From Tildeniella nuda ZEHNDER 1965/U140 (GTDB lineage: Bacteria > Cyanobacteriota > Cyanobacteriia > Leptolyngbyales > Leptolyngbyaceae), in assembly GCA_019358895.1 (NCBI GenBank), contig JAHHIG010000002.1, positions 496,001 to 560,000 of the forward strand: a DNA stretch of 64,000 nucleotides, given 5' to 3'. The notes beneath the pieces are model-generated. The model had not been told where the DNA came from, made no database searches, and saw only the letters and a program-made list of their open reading frames with translations. Positions 1-9,214 of this stretch are shown here, in pieces. The position numbers were made by a program, and so were the translations under genes. Numbering within the stretch: the stretch's first letter is position 1; each line of letters starts with the position of its first letter.

Positions 1-265
1 GCCCAAGTAGAGAAACCCACTGTTCATACGTCAACTGGCGACGCTGACCGACTTTAGAGACAGAAGCCGCCTTAGCAGGGACAGCCTGAACAGTGGATGC
101 ATTCACCTGCGAAAAAGCGGTCAGGCTATCCCGATGCAGCATCAGAGCAACTGCAAGAAGCAAGCCGCTGATGCCGCACGACAGAATAACCCAACCGTGA
201 AGAAAACCAAAACGCCTAAACACTGGCTCAGATCTAAGGTTATTTGAGTCAGATTGTAATGGCAA
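1..265 (-). CDS. Probable SGNH/GDSL hydrolase, N-terminal part (runs off window)
   Basis: An open minus-strand frame enters from the window edge and begins near 265 (TTG; a GTG at codon 16 is an alternative). The translation has a short polar N-terminus, one hydrophobic segment (about residues 20-40) and then a linker leading to a QLTYEQWVSLL motif. That motif resembles the region just before the catalytic block of membrane-anchored cyanobacterial GDSL esterases. The catalytic GDS motif itself lies outside the window, so the family call is by resemblance only. It lies 21 bp after the amt stop on the same strand and could be co-transcribed with it. Confidence 0.45.
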   Translation of the reverse strand, partial: MPLQSDSNNLRSEPVFRRFGFLHGWVILSCGISGLLLAVALMLHRDSLTAFSQVNASTVQAVPAKAASVSKVGQRRQLTYEQWVSLLG

Positions 266-286
266 TTTCGGGTCTTTTAAGCACCT

Positions 287-1858
287 TTAGTCCGCTTGTT
301 TCGCAAAAGTGACTTCACCAGCAAACTCTTCGCCGTAAGCGCCTTCGCCGTGCTCGTAAATATCCAGCCCTTCGTCTTCCACTTCAGGCTTGACTCGCAA
401 CTCCATGAAGAGTCCCAGCACTTTGAGAATAATAAAGGTTCCTACGGCTGCGATCACGGCTGCAATCAAGACGGCAACAATCTGCGTGACTAGCTGACCA
501 GGATTGCCGTAGAAAAGACCGTTGTTACCAGCCGCGTTGACTGTTTTAGTGGCAAAAAGTCCAGTCAATAGTGCCCCGACTGTGCCCCCAACGCCATGCA
601 CAGGAAAGGTGTCTAACGAGTCATCAAACTGTAACTTTGCCTTCAGGTTGACCGCAAAGAAGCAGGCAAGACCCGTCAAGGCACCAATAACGATCGCAGA
701 CAAGGGTGTGACAAAACCCGCAGCAGGCGTAACGCCAACCAGACCAGCCACAAAGCCGCTACCAATTCCAACCGCCGTTGGCTTGCCCTTTAAAAACCAC
801 TCCGCTACAAGCCATGCTAGACCGGCTGCCGATGCGGAAACGGTCGTTGCGACAAAGGCTACTGTTGCCAAGCCGCCTGCACCCAGAGCGCTGCCACCAT
901 TGAACCCAAACCAGCCAAACCACAGGATGCCAACACCCAGCAGTACAAACGGCACATTGTGAGGAATCACGGGCTTCGCCATCCAGTCTTTACGAGGACC
1001 GAGTACCCAGGCAGCGACCAACGCCGACACGCCAGAGCTAATGTGAACAACCGTTCCACCAGCAAAATCTAAAGCACCCATCGCACCCAAAAGACCGCGT
1101 CCCCAGACCATGTGTGCTAGCGGTGAGTAAATGAACGTAGACCACAGGACGATAAACCAGAAAAACGCTTTGAACGAGATGCGCTCCACGATCGCCCCCG
1201 ACACCAGCGCGACCGTAATGATGGCAAACATCATCTGGTAAACCATGAAAACCTGGTGCGGAATCGTTGCTGCATAACCAATCGGGTCAGGTGCATCAAA
1301 GGCAACGCCATTTAAGCCCAACCAACCCAGCCCACCAACGAACTGTTGAATCCCTTGGGCAAAGGTTTGTCCTTCGGCAAGGGTGACATCGAACGCCAAG
1401 CTGTAGCCCCAGAGAATCCAGGTCACGCCCACGATCGCCATCGCGACAAAGCTCATCATCATGGTGTTGAGGACATTGCGCGATCGCACCAGTCCACCGT
1501 AGAAAAACGCCAGCCCTGGAGTCATGAACAGCACCAGCGCTGCGGATGTCAGCACCCAGGCTGTATCACCCGTGTCAATTTTGGGTGGCTCAGCGGCAGC
1601 CGTTGCAGCATCCTGAGCAATCGCAGGGTCAATCAGCGCTCCCGTCAGCAGGTTAAACACTGTGATTGCCACTAAAGGTAGACCAAACGCTAGAACCAGT
1701 CTGCGTAGAGTCTTCTTGCTTTGCTCGCTTGGTTCGCCGACAGCTAGACTGGCAAAGCCCTGCCAGATCGAGGATAGCGATCGAGTAAAAGAACCAGAAA
1801 GACTCCGACGCTTATTCTTCGACCTCTTATGAAGCGTTAGTTTAGACATTTTTACCAA
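287..1858 (-). CDS. amt: Ammonium transporter Amt
   Basis: Integral membrane ammonium channel of the Amt/Mep/Rh family that conducts ammonium into the cell. The protein is about 520 residues. An N-terminal basic extension and one hydrophobic segment (about 50-80) precede the usual eleven-helix core, which starts near TAWVLTSAALVLFMTPGLAF. The paired pore histidines are present in GGTVVHISSG and FPVHGVGG. The C-terminal tail carries the EDEGLDIYEHGEGAY signature typical of Amt. The start is either TTG at 1858 or ATG at 1849; an AAGGA sits 4 bp from the TTG and 13 bp from the ATG, so the choice is open. No glnK gene lies beside it. The family assignment is secure; which Amt paralogue it is cannot be told. 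Confidence 0.95.
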   Translation of the reverse strand: MVKMSKLTLHKRSKNKRRSLSGSFTRSLSSIWQGFASLAVGEPSEQSKKTLRRLVLAFGLPLVAITVFNLLTGALIDPAIAQDAATAAAEPPKIDTGDTAWVLTSAALVLFMTPGLAFFYGGLVRSRNVLNTMMMSFVAMAIVGVTWILWGYSLAFDVTLAEGQTFAQGIQQFVGGLGWLGLNGVAFDAPDPIGYAATIPHQVFMVYQMMFAIITVALVSGAIVERISFKAFFWFIVLWSTFIYSPLAHMVWGRGLLGAMGALDFAGGTVVHISSGVSALVAAWVLGPRKDWMAKPVIPHNVPFVLLGVGILWFGWFGFNGGSALGAGGLATVAFVATTVSASAAGLAWLVAEWFLKGKPTAVGIGSGFVAGLVGVTPAAGFVTPLSAIVIGALTGLACFFAVNLKAKLQFDDSLDTFPVHGVGGTVGALLTGLFATKTVNAAGNNGLFYGNPGQLVTQIVAVLIAAVIAAVGTFIILKVLGLFMELRVKPEVEDEGLDIYEHGEGAYGEEFAGEVTFAKQAD

Positions 1859-2082
1859 AAAATCCTTGCGAGAACGTCAATAGGAACAGTAGGCGACTCA
1901 ACGGGGCAGGCTAAGTCAGAAGGTCACCCAGCAAAAGGGTTAAGCTTGGCTGGAATGATTCGATTCACTGGAGGCTAGTTACCTCTCATGAACTTTTTCC
2001 ATGCCGCTGTTTGCATTGGGCAAAGCAATTGAATCGCAGATTACCCCATTTGAGGGATGAACTCTTAGGAGTGATTGCACCA

Positions 2083-2117
2083 ATTCTAGGAAGGTGAATT
2101 CTGTATAGCAGGTAACA
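2083..2117 (-). promoter_or_regulatory. Candidate NtcA-like box and -10 upstream of amt
   Basis: TGTATAGCAGGTAACA (2102-2117) matches the NtcA consensus TGTA-N8-TACA with one mismatch. A TAGAAT hexamer follows on the minus strand at 2083-2088. The gap is 13 bp instead of the roughly 22 bp of classical NtcA-activated promoters, and the site is about 240 bp from the amt start. NtcA control of amt genes is established in cyanobacteria, but this instance is only a candidate. Confidence 0.3.
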
Positions 2118-2388
2118 TATTGGCTTTGAACAGGTGTTCAAGCGCTAGGTGTGAGGAACCAATGAAGACTGAAGCTTGGACTAGAGCGGGATCGCAAGGG
2201 AATCAAGAAAAACTCAGGCGGTTGAAACATTTTCGATCGGATAAGCGGTTTTTCTTGCTCAACTTAAACCTCTGCCCCAACTACGGCATCAAGCACAAGC
2301 ACTCACCCGTAGCACCCAGCTTTCAGTAGATGCATTGTTGACCTTTTCCCCGATACTGAAGAAAGACTGCTCAACTGGGAGAGAAGAT

Positions 2389-3540
2389 ATGCTGCTGTCC
2401 AAAGGGTTTGAAGTTGAGATCTACACCAGCACTCCTGAAGGGGACATTGTCGGACTCTCTGACAAAATCGTGGCGGCATTGGATGGTTTTGTGCGTGAGC
2501 CAGATAGCCGTAATGTAGAGTACACAACGCCCCCCTGCTATCGCTACGAGCGGCTGTTGTGCGATCTAGTGCGTCCTCGCCTACGTCTACGAGACTATTT
2601 ACAACGCTTAGGAAATTACACACTGATTCCAGGCAGCACGCTTTCGTTGGGTAAGACCGATCGCTTTTGGCGCTCCGATCCAGGCAATCCTTACCACAGC
2701 TACATTGAGCAAACCTATGGCACCAGCGTTGTGACTGCCAGCATTCACATCAACGTTGGCATTAGTGACCCAGAGTTGCTGATGCGAGCCTGTCGCTTGA
2801 TTCGGGTCGAAGCACCGCTTTATCTGGCGTTAAGTGCCTCTTCCCCCTTTCTAGGTGGTGAAGTGACGGGGTATCACTCGACCCGCTGGGGCATGTTTCC
2901 AAAAACCCCTGCTCACGTACCGCTGTTTGAAAGTCATGCTCATTTCATTCAATGGACGGAGCAGCAGTTAGCAGCAGGTACCATGCAAAACGTACGTCAC
3001 CTCTGGTCGGCTGTTAGACCCAACGGCGATCGCCGCCCTTACAACCTCAACCGACTGGAACTGAGAATTTGCGATCTGGTGATCGATCCGATCGCGTTGC
3101 TCGCCATCACAGCGCTGCTAGAAGCTCGACTGATGCAACTGATCAACGACCCGACGCTCGATCCGCTGCAAAGCAGTCGCCTGCCAGCCGCAACGCGATC
3201 GCACGATCTGGCTACCCTTGCCGATGCCAACGAAAGCGCCGTCGCTCGTCAAAGCCTGGATGCTGAACTACGCCACTGGAAAGATGGGAGCACGATCGTG
3301 GCAAGAGAATGGATCGAACAGCTCTACCACGACGCTTGGACGATCGCGAAAGAGCAGGGCTTTAGCTGCTTTCTCTTACCGTTGAAAAAAATTCTTCGCG
3401 AGGGCAATGAAGCACAGCGCTGGCTTCATCTATACGAGCAAGGCTTGGGAGTACAGCCCATCATGCAACAAGCAATTCAAGCGGCAGCCACCTACGAGTT
3501 CACCCTGCAAGATGACCTCTGTCAGCCCCTTGTTGCTTAG
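2389..3540 (+). CDS. gshA: Glutamate-cysteine ligase, cyanobacterial type
   Basis: Catalyses ATP-dependent formation of gamma-glutamylcysteine, the first step of glutathione synthesis, in the cytosol. The protein of about 383 residues begins MLLSKGFEVEIYTSTPEG; the ATG at 2389 follows a good GGGAGAGAAG ribosome site, so a longer open frame back to 2335 is not used. Conserved blocks include NVEYTTPPCYRYERLL near residue 43, ASIHINVGI, and RRPYNLNRLELRICD, as in the cyanobacterial/EgtA-like GCS2 group. It is divergent from amt with about 530 bp between. The abundance of GST-type genes further along makes a glutathione supply gene nearby fitting, but no operon link exists. Confidence 0.88.
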   Translation: MLLSKGFEVEIYTSTPEGDIVGLSDKIVAALDGFVREPDSRNVEYTTPPCYRYERLLCDLVRPRLRLRDYLQRLGNYTLIPGSTLSLGKTDRFWRSDPGNPYHSYIEQTYGTSVVTASIHINVGISDPELLMRACRLIRVEAPLYLALSASSPFLGGEVTGYHSTRWGMFPKTPAHVPLFESHAHFIQWTEQQLAAGTMQNVRHLWSAVRPNGDRRPYNLNRLELRICDLVIDPIALLAITALLEARLMQLINDPTLDPLQSSRLPAATRSHDLATLADANESAVARQSLDAELRHWKDGSTIVAREWIEQLYHDAWTIAKEQGFSCFLLPLKKILREGNEAQRWLHLYEQGLGVQPIMQQAIQAAATYEFTLQDDLCQPLVA

Positions 3541-3728
3541 GAGCAGCGAAGCGATGAGCCATGAGCTTGCGGCGATTGATGGCGAGGGCAAGCTTCTCTG
3601 TGGTGCCCCAGCTTAAAGTCATAAGTTTATTTTTTAGCTCTGTTCATTTTTTAATGAGCACTTACTCTTAAGAGCGTATACATTTGTTCGCCTCATCATC
3701 TACCAGTGAGGAAGACTACCTTAGAGGG

Positions 3729-3866
3729 ATGACTCTTCTCAACAAATCTTTCGTCCGGACGATGTCTCAGCGCGAGCAGAATCTTGAACTGGTTTGCTTC
3801 ATGCTAGAAGGATTAGGAAAACCTATCGATCGTGCGGCTGTTCTACTGGACTCTAACGCCGCTTAA
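3729..3866 (+). CDS. Small hypothetical protein (45 aa)
   Basis: A short open frame beginning MTLLNKSFVRTMSQ and ending just before trmL (23 bp gap). An AGAGGG lies directly before the ATG but too close for an ideal ribosome site. The frame is also open upstream to a TTG at 3684. The composition is amphipathic and looks helical; no domain is recognised. It may be a genuine small gene or chance. Confidence 0.25.
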   Translation: MTLLNKSFVRTMSQREQNLELVCFMLEGLGKPIDRAAVLLDSNAA

Positions 3867-3889
3867 AGCTTTAAAAATTGCCGAGATAC

Positions 3890-4348
3890 ATGCTCAAAGT
3901 TGTTCTAGTTCATCCACAAATCCCACCAAACACAGGCAATATCGCTCGTACGTGTGCCGCAACTAATACCGAACTGCACCTGGTTGGACCGCTTGGTTTC
4001 GAGCTTAGCGATCGTTACCTCAAACGTGCCGGTCTCGATTATTGGCCACATGTCAACTTGCGCTATCACGCATCGCTCGACATCTTTCAAGCGAGCCAGC
4101 AGTTGCAAGGCGGTCGCTGCATCGGCTTTAGCACTTCTGGACGCTGTAGCTATAGTAGATTTGCCTTTCAGCCTCTAGATTGGCTTCTCTTTGGTAGTGA
4201 AACGTTAGGTCTACCCGCTGACGTTCTTGCCGCCTGTGATGATACAGTTCACATTCCCATGGCAAGTCAGCATGTCCGGAGCCTCAACCTTTCAGTTAGT
4301 GCTGCTGTCGGCTTGTTTGAGGCACAGCGACAATTAGGGTATCTGTAA
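3890..4348 (+). CDS. trmL: tRNA (cytidine(34)-2'-O)-methyltransferase TrmL
   Basis: SPOUT-class methyltransferase that methylates the ribose of the wobble base of tRNA-Leu isoacceptors using SAM. The 152-residue protein starts at the internal ATG (MLKVVLVHPQIPPNTGNIAR), which matches the family start; a TTG 12 bp upstream is also in frame. Diagnostic motifs are NTGNIARTC near the start, the LVGPLGF strand, the SAM-knot motif LLFGSETLGLP, and the C-terminal IPM...RSLNLSVSAAVGLFE. The length is normal for TrmL. It has no close partner gene: about 970 bp without a recognisable gene follow. Confidence 0.93.
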   Translation: MLKVVLVHPQIPPNTGNIARTCAATNTELHLVGPLGFELSDRYLKRAGLDYWPHVNLRYHASLDIFQASQQLQGGRCIGFSTSGRCSYSRFAFQPLDWLLFGSETLGLPADVLAACDDTVHIPMASQHVRSLNLSVSAAVGLFEAQRQLGYL

Positions 4349-5308
4349 ACGCTCACCCAGTAGTCGAAGGCATAGCGATCGCGCAACTTTTGAGTCCGCC
4401 TCGGCAGCACGATCACTAGCATGAGAGCGCCAGCAAACCCGCTCTTATACCTCATCGAACGGATTCAATCTCCATTGCTTGCCCAAGTCAAGGCAGCAGG
4501 CACACCGATCAACACCCTACCAAGGAATAAGCAACACTAAAGGCGTATATGAGCATTTAGTAATAGATTGAATCTCGATCGTTTGGCATCACACAAGCAA
4601 GAATGATGCAGGACGTTCACGGCATACGTACGGTGGTTTAGATAGCTTACTCCTGTACATTCACGCAATAAGAAATTTCTATCACTAAATAGGCATTTTC
4701 GTGGGCATCCTATACAGTCATTTTAGTTTGGTTGAGCACTAACAAATGCCATAGCTACAGCGCTTCTTGCAAGCTGCAGACACTACAGTTGTACTGATAG
4801 CTGATGAGAGCAGCAATAGCTAATTGTGATGAAGTACACAACTTTACGGTTGTTGGTTGGCTCAACTTCGACTTAATATGTCTACGAAACGATCGCGCTA
4901 CGATCACCCAACCTCATTGCTTGAATAGCACTCTGATTCTCCACGCAAGCCTGTTTCATCACTGGCTCAAACGTGGAGCCTAGCCTGTACTAAGTCAGGT
5001 AATAAGTCAGGTAAGCATGATTTAATTCGGAAGCTATTTATTCTTTCTAAGGTTTACGTATCAGCCCTTGAAAGGCTAACAGGAGCGGCTTTACAAAACA
5101 TGATCGATCGATCGCAGAGAGCAATCAAAGGTTTTTTCAACACTGATTGCAGATTTTTGGGTTGTGTTAACTTGTCTAAATTGAGAAAGCAGGGTAATCT
5201 TGCCTAAGTGTTTGCCGCCAGTGATCCAGATCGCTCTATTGTGTGATTTTTATCATTGACAGATGGCAGACTGATATGACTCAAGGACAGTTAAACGCTG
5301 GACATTTT
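4349..5308. other. Long intergenic stretch upstream of the LysM/M23 gene
   Basis: No convincing reading frame is seen on either strand. The second half is AT-rich and probably carries the promoter and leader of the downstream peptidase gene. A short direct repeat TAAGTCAGGTAA occurs twice around 4990-5015. No riboswitch motif was recognised by eye. Confidence 0.5.
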
Positions 5309-5322
5309 AGGAGGTCGTTTTT

Positions 5323-7314
5323 TTGGAACGAACATTTCCGCAGAAGGTTAAGCCTGTTCCTTCCTGTGAAGCTGAAGAAGGTGTGATGGAGAGTCCAATC
5401 AGGCAGACTCCACTAGAGGTTAACCATCTGGTTCGTACTTCTGCCGCTATGATCGGCTTGGCAATCTCAGTAGGCGTACCGGGTCTGCTGTTGCCCAATC
5501 AGTCCGACGAAGCGATCGCAGCGGAACCAGTTGGTGAGGCAACCGCAAATGTGGTGCTTTCGGAATTTAGCGTTGCGGCTGTGTCCCGCGACACCGAGCT
5601 AACCGAGCAAACGCAAGGTTCTTCCTCCTTAGAGGTTCTTGAACACGTTGTGCAAGAAGGGCAGACACTCTGGCAGCTCGCCCAGCTTTACAGAGTTGAC
5701 GCTAAGACAGTCGCTTTGGATAACGGCATTTCTACAGCCGCAGTGTTACACGTTGGTCAGGTGTTAAAAATTCCGACCGACAGCCAAGTTACGGCAACAG
5801 TGAAGGCGACAGCTTCCTCAACTAGCAATAGTCCTGAATACTATGGTTTGGTTGAAGGTGCAGGAGTTTCAAGCAGCAATCAGAAAGCTGTTTCGCAAGC
5901 TCAGTATGGTGATGCGCTAAATGCCCTGAAGCAAAAGCAAGAGTACCTCCGGCTGAGCCTTGCACAGCTTAAAGCTTCTCATCAAGGCAATACTTCCACC
6001 ACTGCCGTACAAGTTGTACCTGAATCTACAACTAGCAGTAGTGTGACTGAAGCTGAAATGTCCTACCGGGTTGTGCGGGGAGATACATTAGAAGCGATCG
6101 CCAGAATTCACAATGTTTCTTTACGGCAGCTGACGATAGCAAACAGGCTGAGTAACCCGAATGTCTTGAGTGTCAATCAAGTGTTGGTGATTCCTCAAGC
6201 CAGTGCTGAACCATCGCTAGCAACCTCTGTCGAAGTGCCTGTAATGATTGCCTCAGCCGATCCTGGTCGAGTTAGTTTGCCAGCAGCCGCAGTCAAGTCT
6301 CGTAGCATTGCTGTTTTACCAAGCCAGCTAAGCCAAGAACCTGCTGATCAGGCACTGCCAACTGTTTCTCTGACTAAATCGTCGGTTGCTCCAATTGCGA
6401 TCGGTGGTAGCACTGAAGTTGCGACTGCGTCTTTCGTAGGCAATCAGCCAGCTCAGACAGAGCAGATAAGTTCGAGTGCACGCTACAGTTACATCGAGAA
6501 CCTTCGGCTTGAGATTGTTAAACTTCGGGAGAAGTATCAGGATCAAGCCAGCCAAGTTCAGCCAATGACGACACCCACTGCTAAGGTTGCCGCTATGCCG
6601 CTCAATGTAGCAGCACCAGTAAATAGTGCGCTATCTTCAGACACGGTTAGAAAAGAGCTTGAGCCAACCCGTTACACAAAAGCGTTACAGGCTCAAATCC
6701 GGCATCTACAGGCTAGCCGTCAGCAAGATAAACGGGCTGAAATGCAGTCAGCAGCAGCAGATTTGGCACCTGCACCAGCCCAAGTAAAACCGCAACTGGT
6801 CGCAACGGCATCGATCGGCTCTCAGAACTACGAGCCGCTAATCCCGTCCTCTGTAGGGAAAATGGTTTCTCCAGATCTGCCGCCGCTAGGCTCAGTTGAT
6901 GCCTATTTACCAGGCAATGCGGGTAAGTTTAACGGCTATATCTGGCCCGCTAAAGGTGTTCTCACCTCAGGCTTTGGATGGCGCTGGGGACGGATGCATA
7001 AAGGTATCGACATTGCTGCTCCAGTGGGCACACCCGTATTTGCTGCTGCGACTGGCGTTGTCATTACCGCAGGCTGGAATTCTGGTGGTTATGGAAACAT
7101 GGTCGAAATTCGGCATCCAGACGGTAGTGTGACGCTGTACGCCCACAATAGCCGGATCGTCGTTCGTGAAGGTCAAGAGGTTGTTCAGGGTCAGCAAATC
7201 GCTGATATGGGTAGCACCGGCTACAGCACTGGTCCTCACTCTCACTTTGAAGTGCATCTTCCTGGACAGGGAGCCGTCAACCCCATGGCTCATTTATCCG
7301 CAGGGCAGGCTTAG
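5323..7314 (+). CDS. LysM-containing M23 family peptidoglycan endopeptidase
   Basis: Envelope protein expected to bind and cut peptidoglycan in the periplasm. The start is TTG at 5323, decided by a perfect AGGAGG at 5309-5314 with 8 bp spacing. A hydrophobic segment at about residues 38-60 acts as anchor or signal. Two LysM domains follow (about 107-151 and 246-290, each beginning with the V-x-x-G-x-T-L motif), then a long low-complexity linker. The C-terminal LytM/M23 domain (about 540-655) has all zinc and catalytic motifs: HKGID, YAHN and HSHFEVH. At 663 residues the length is usual for the cyanobacterial group. It is monocistronic, ending at a strong terminator. Confidence 0.93.
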   Translation: MERTFPQKVKPVPSCEAEEGVMESPIRQTPLEVNHLVRTSAAMIGLAISVGVPGLLLPNQSDEAIAAEPVGEATANVVLSEFSVAAVSRDTELTEQTQGSSSLEVLEHVVQEGQTLWQLAQLYRVDAKTVALDNGISTAAVLHVGQVLKIPTDSQVTATVKATASSTSNSPEYYGLVEGAGVSSSNQKAVSQAQYGDALNALKQKQEYLRLSLAQLKASHQGNTSTTAVQVVPESTTSSSVTEAEMSYRVVRGDTLEAIARIHNVSLRQLTIANRLSNPNVLSVNQVLVIPQASAEPSLATSVEVPVMIASADPGRVSLPAAAVKSRSIAVLPSQLSQEPADQALPTVSLTKSSVAPIAIGGSTEVATASFVGNQPAQTEQISSSARYSYIENLRLEIVKLREKYQDQASQVQPMTTPTAKVAAMPLNVAAPVNSALSSDTVRKELEPTRYTKALQAQIRHLQASRQQDKRAEMQSAAADLAPAPAQVKPQLVATASIGSQNYEPLIPSSVGKMVSPDLPPLGSVDAYLPGNAGKFNGYIWPAKGVLTSGFGWRWGRMHKGIDIAAPVGTPVFAAATGVVITAGWNSGGYGNMVEIRHPDGSVTLYAHNSRIVVREGQEVVQGQQIADMGSTGYSTGPHSHFEVHLPGQGAVNPMAHLSAGQA

Positions 7315-7345
7315 AGACCTTTAGCGATTAGGGCTTGTTGTTTCA

Positions 7346-7370
7346 GGGAGCGTTTTTAGCTCCCTTTTTT
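7346..7370 (+). terminator. Rho-independent terminator after the M23 gene
   Basis: A perfect 6-bp stem GGGAGC / GCTCCC with a 7-nt loop is followed by six T. It lies 32 bp after the stop codon. Confidence 0.9.
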
Positions 7371-7616
7371 GTCTATTAGCTACAAAAAACACAGTCCAAC
7401 ATTATGACGTCGCCAGAATTGGCAGCTAGTTGAAAGCATATCTTCAGTGCTTTAGCATCCCCCCGATTACTTTGAAACATCGCCATCTAGCTTTGACATG
7501 CCACTCATAGTCCAGACCTTTATTACGTGAAGTTTCGCGTCAATGATTTACGTCAGGAGAAAGCAGATGTAGCTCTCAATCGTTTGATCGTGCTATCGTG
7601 TTAAAGCTATTTATAA

Positions 7617-7690
7617 GGCTCAGTAGCTCAGTTGGTTAGAGCAGGGGACTCATAAGCCCAAGGTCGCAGGTTCAAATCCCGCCTGAGCCA
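7617..7690 (+). tRNA. tRNA-Met (CAT)
   Basis: A 74-nt cloverleaf: acceptor GGCTCAG/CTGAGCC, D-stem GCTC/GAGC, anticodon loop CTCATAA, and T-loop TTCAAAT. The CCA end is not encoded. The general form is that of elongator tRNA-Met; it lacks the initiator acceptor mismatch. The anticodon stem GGGGA/GCCCA pairs only at its three central positions: 27-43 (G/A) and 31-39 (A/G) do not pair. A CAT anticodon tRNA could also be the tRNA-Ile decoding AUA, but the acceptor sequence favours Met. Confidence 0.93.
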
Positions 7691-7705
7691 TGTTTTCAGA
7701 AATTG

Positions 7706-7746
7706 AAACTCCAAAATGAAGCTCGATTCTGGAGTTTGCCTTTTTT
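7706..7746 (+). terminator. Terminator downstream of tRNA-Met
   Basis: AAACTCCA / TGGAGTTT form an 8-bp stem with a 16-nt loop, followed shortly by a run of six T. It lies 15 bp after the tRNA. Confidence 0.7.
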
Positions 7747-7817
7747 CCCAAGGAATCGGGGTGCGACCCAAGGTCTCGGTCTGTGAGTCCTTAGTAGCTG
7801 CTTTTCTGGTCACGGGT

Positions 7818-7863
7818 GTAGAGATCGATTTGGATCTGGACCCGAAACCATTTCGATCTCTAC
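7818..7863. repeat. Dispersed palindromic repeat, copy A
   Basis: Perfect 11-bp terminal arms GTAGAGATCGA / TCGATCTCTAC enclose a core containing CCGAAACCATT. The same element recurs at 7978, 48527, 48759 and 48819. It lies in the non-coding stretch between tRNA-Met and the unknown gene at 8100. Confidence 0.75.
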
Positions 7864-7977
7864 ATCGATCCTTAAATTTTGAACCCTATTCATAGCAGAG
7901 ATTTCAGCAGGGTGTTTTTAGGCAGTTTTAGCCTGAAGAATGGTTCTAACTCTTGTGTAGCAGGAGACTTATAAGAT

Positions 7978-8014
7978 TAGATCGATTTGGATCTGGATCC
8001 GAAACCATTTCGAC
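7978..8014. repeat. Dispersed palindromic repeat, copy B
   Basis: Matches copy A in the left part (TAGATCGATTTGGATCTGG) and in the core GAAACCATTTCGA but has lost the right arm. It lies 85 bp after the stop of the minus-strand gene ending at 8100. Confidence 0.7.
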
Positions 8015-8099
8015 CAAGGGTACAGTTTGAGAGTTCACTTAGAGATTGATGTACTTAGACTCGAATCTTTTCCTCAAAGAAGTAGAAAAACCAGAAGTT

Positions 8100-8834
8100 T
8101 TACAACAGCGATCGCAGCTTATCCAATAGGGTAGGTAATTTTTGCTTCAAGGCTTGGATTTGCTTTAGTTTCTTCCCCAGTAGGATTGCCCTGCGATATA
8201 TCTCAACCTCTTTCTGACGAACGTAGCGCCGCTTATCTTTCCGCTTTGGATTGTCGCCTGCTTCATTAGGGTAGTAATTCCATCTCACCTTACCGTCCTT
8301 ACGGTAAGAATGTAGTTCTCCAAACAAAACTTTGTCATTACTCGCTTCAACGTTTCTTTGCCAGCGTTCTGCCTGTATTAGAGCCTTTTGCAACTGAAGT
8401 ATAAGTTCCTTTATCAGAACAGTTCCTTGCTCATCAAAGTTAGGCTGGGAGTCTCCCGATTCTAGGACTTGGTAAGAAGCTTCGAGACTTGAAGTTAGGG
8501 AAGTAATTTCTGAAGAAGATACCACTTCAGATGCCTGTTTTTCTCGTTGAGAAGCAGTCTCCACAAATTGTTTGTACTGCTTTACAGCTTGGACAACATA
8601 TTCTGCAAACTGCTTCGCTTGAGGCAGTTGAACGGCATACCAAGGAAGACCGCTCCATGCTAGGAAAAGATCCAGTTCATGTTCATCTAGTCCGTCGGCT
8701 GTAATACCATCAAGAAACGCCTTAAATTCCTCCAACCTCCTTTGCCGACTTATTTCGGGCATGAACTGAACCTGGCTAGGTTGAATTAAACGAACTAACC
8801 GAACCTGCGGTAAGGAATTAGGCTGCTGCATCAA
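8100..8834 (-). CDS. Hypothetical protein, unrecognised
   Basis: A 244-residue soluble protein with no signal peptide or membrane segment. The middle third is acidic and serine-rich. The C-terminal 70 residues are strongly basic, with a KDGKVRWNYYPNEAGDNP motif followed by a YVRQKEVEIYRR helix and a KLKQIQALKQKL coiled-coil tail. That tail resembles short basic domains found on cyanobacterial plasmid or mobile proteins of unknown role, suggesting nucleic-acid contact; this is inference. It is transcribed divergently from the small gene at 8879 with 44 bp between, and is followed by two palindromic repeats. Function unknown. Confidence 0.6.
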   Translation of the reverse strand: MMQQPNSLPQVRLVRLIQPSQVQFMPEISRQRRLEEFKAFLDGITADGLDEHELDLFLAWSGLPWYAVQLPQAKQFAEYVVQAVKQYKQFVETASQREKQASEVVSSSEITSLTSSLEASYQVLESGDSQPNFDEQGTVLIKELILQLQKALIQAERWQRNVEASNDKVLFGELHSYRKDGKVRWNYYPNEAGDNPKRKDKRRYVRQKEVEIYRRAILLGKKLKQIQALKQKLPTLLDKLRSLL

Positions 8835-8878
8835 TCTCTAAGCAATAACTTCTTCAAGTAAATTTGTGATAGCTATTT

Positions 8879-9214
8879 ATGGAAGCTGTAAACTCTCAGC
8901 TCACCCATTATGAGCAAGAAACTACTGCTGTAGTCTATTGCTACCGTGCAATTAAATCATCTACAACTCATGCAATTGCCATTGACTTGTGGCATAGAGG
9001 TGTAAAACTGGCTGCCATAGAGCCAATTCACTGCTTGGGGTTGAACCAAATGCAAATCAATCTTTGGCTTCATCAAGCTCTCTCAAAACTAAGTCGTACC
9101 TATCGGCTCAATTTGAGGAAAGCGATTTACAGTTTTACTCTTGATCCCAGAGAGTGCCCCCTTCAACCTTGCTCACTCCCATCTTCCACCTCCTCCTTTT
9201 GGGAGCAGGGCTGA
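8879..9214 (+). CDS. Hypothetical protein, 3' end at an IS boundary
   Basis: A 111-residue unrecognised protein starting MEAVNSQLTHYEQET. It is divergent from the gene at 8100 with a very short shared promoter region, which suggests a pair. The last codons run into the left inverted repeat of the ISAs1-type element (from 9206), so the stop codon is supplied by the element and the native C-terminus may be lost. The final serine/proline-rich stretch looks unlike the folded N-terminal 85 residues. Confidence 0.5.
   Translation: MEAVNSQLTHYEQETTAVVYCYRAIKSSTTHAIAIDLWHRGVKLAAIEPIHCLGLNQMQINLWLHQALSKLSRTYRLNLRKAIYSFTLDPRECPLQPCSLPSSTSSFWEQG

Noticed and set aside
4349-5308. Riboswitch or small RNA upstream of the M23 gene
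   Set aside because: No conserved riboswitch core or strong terminator was recognised in this long leader region by eye.
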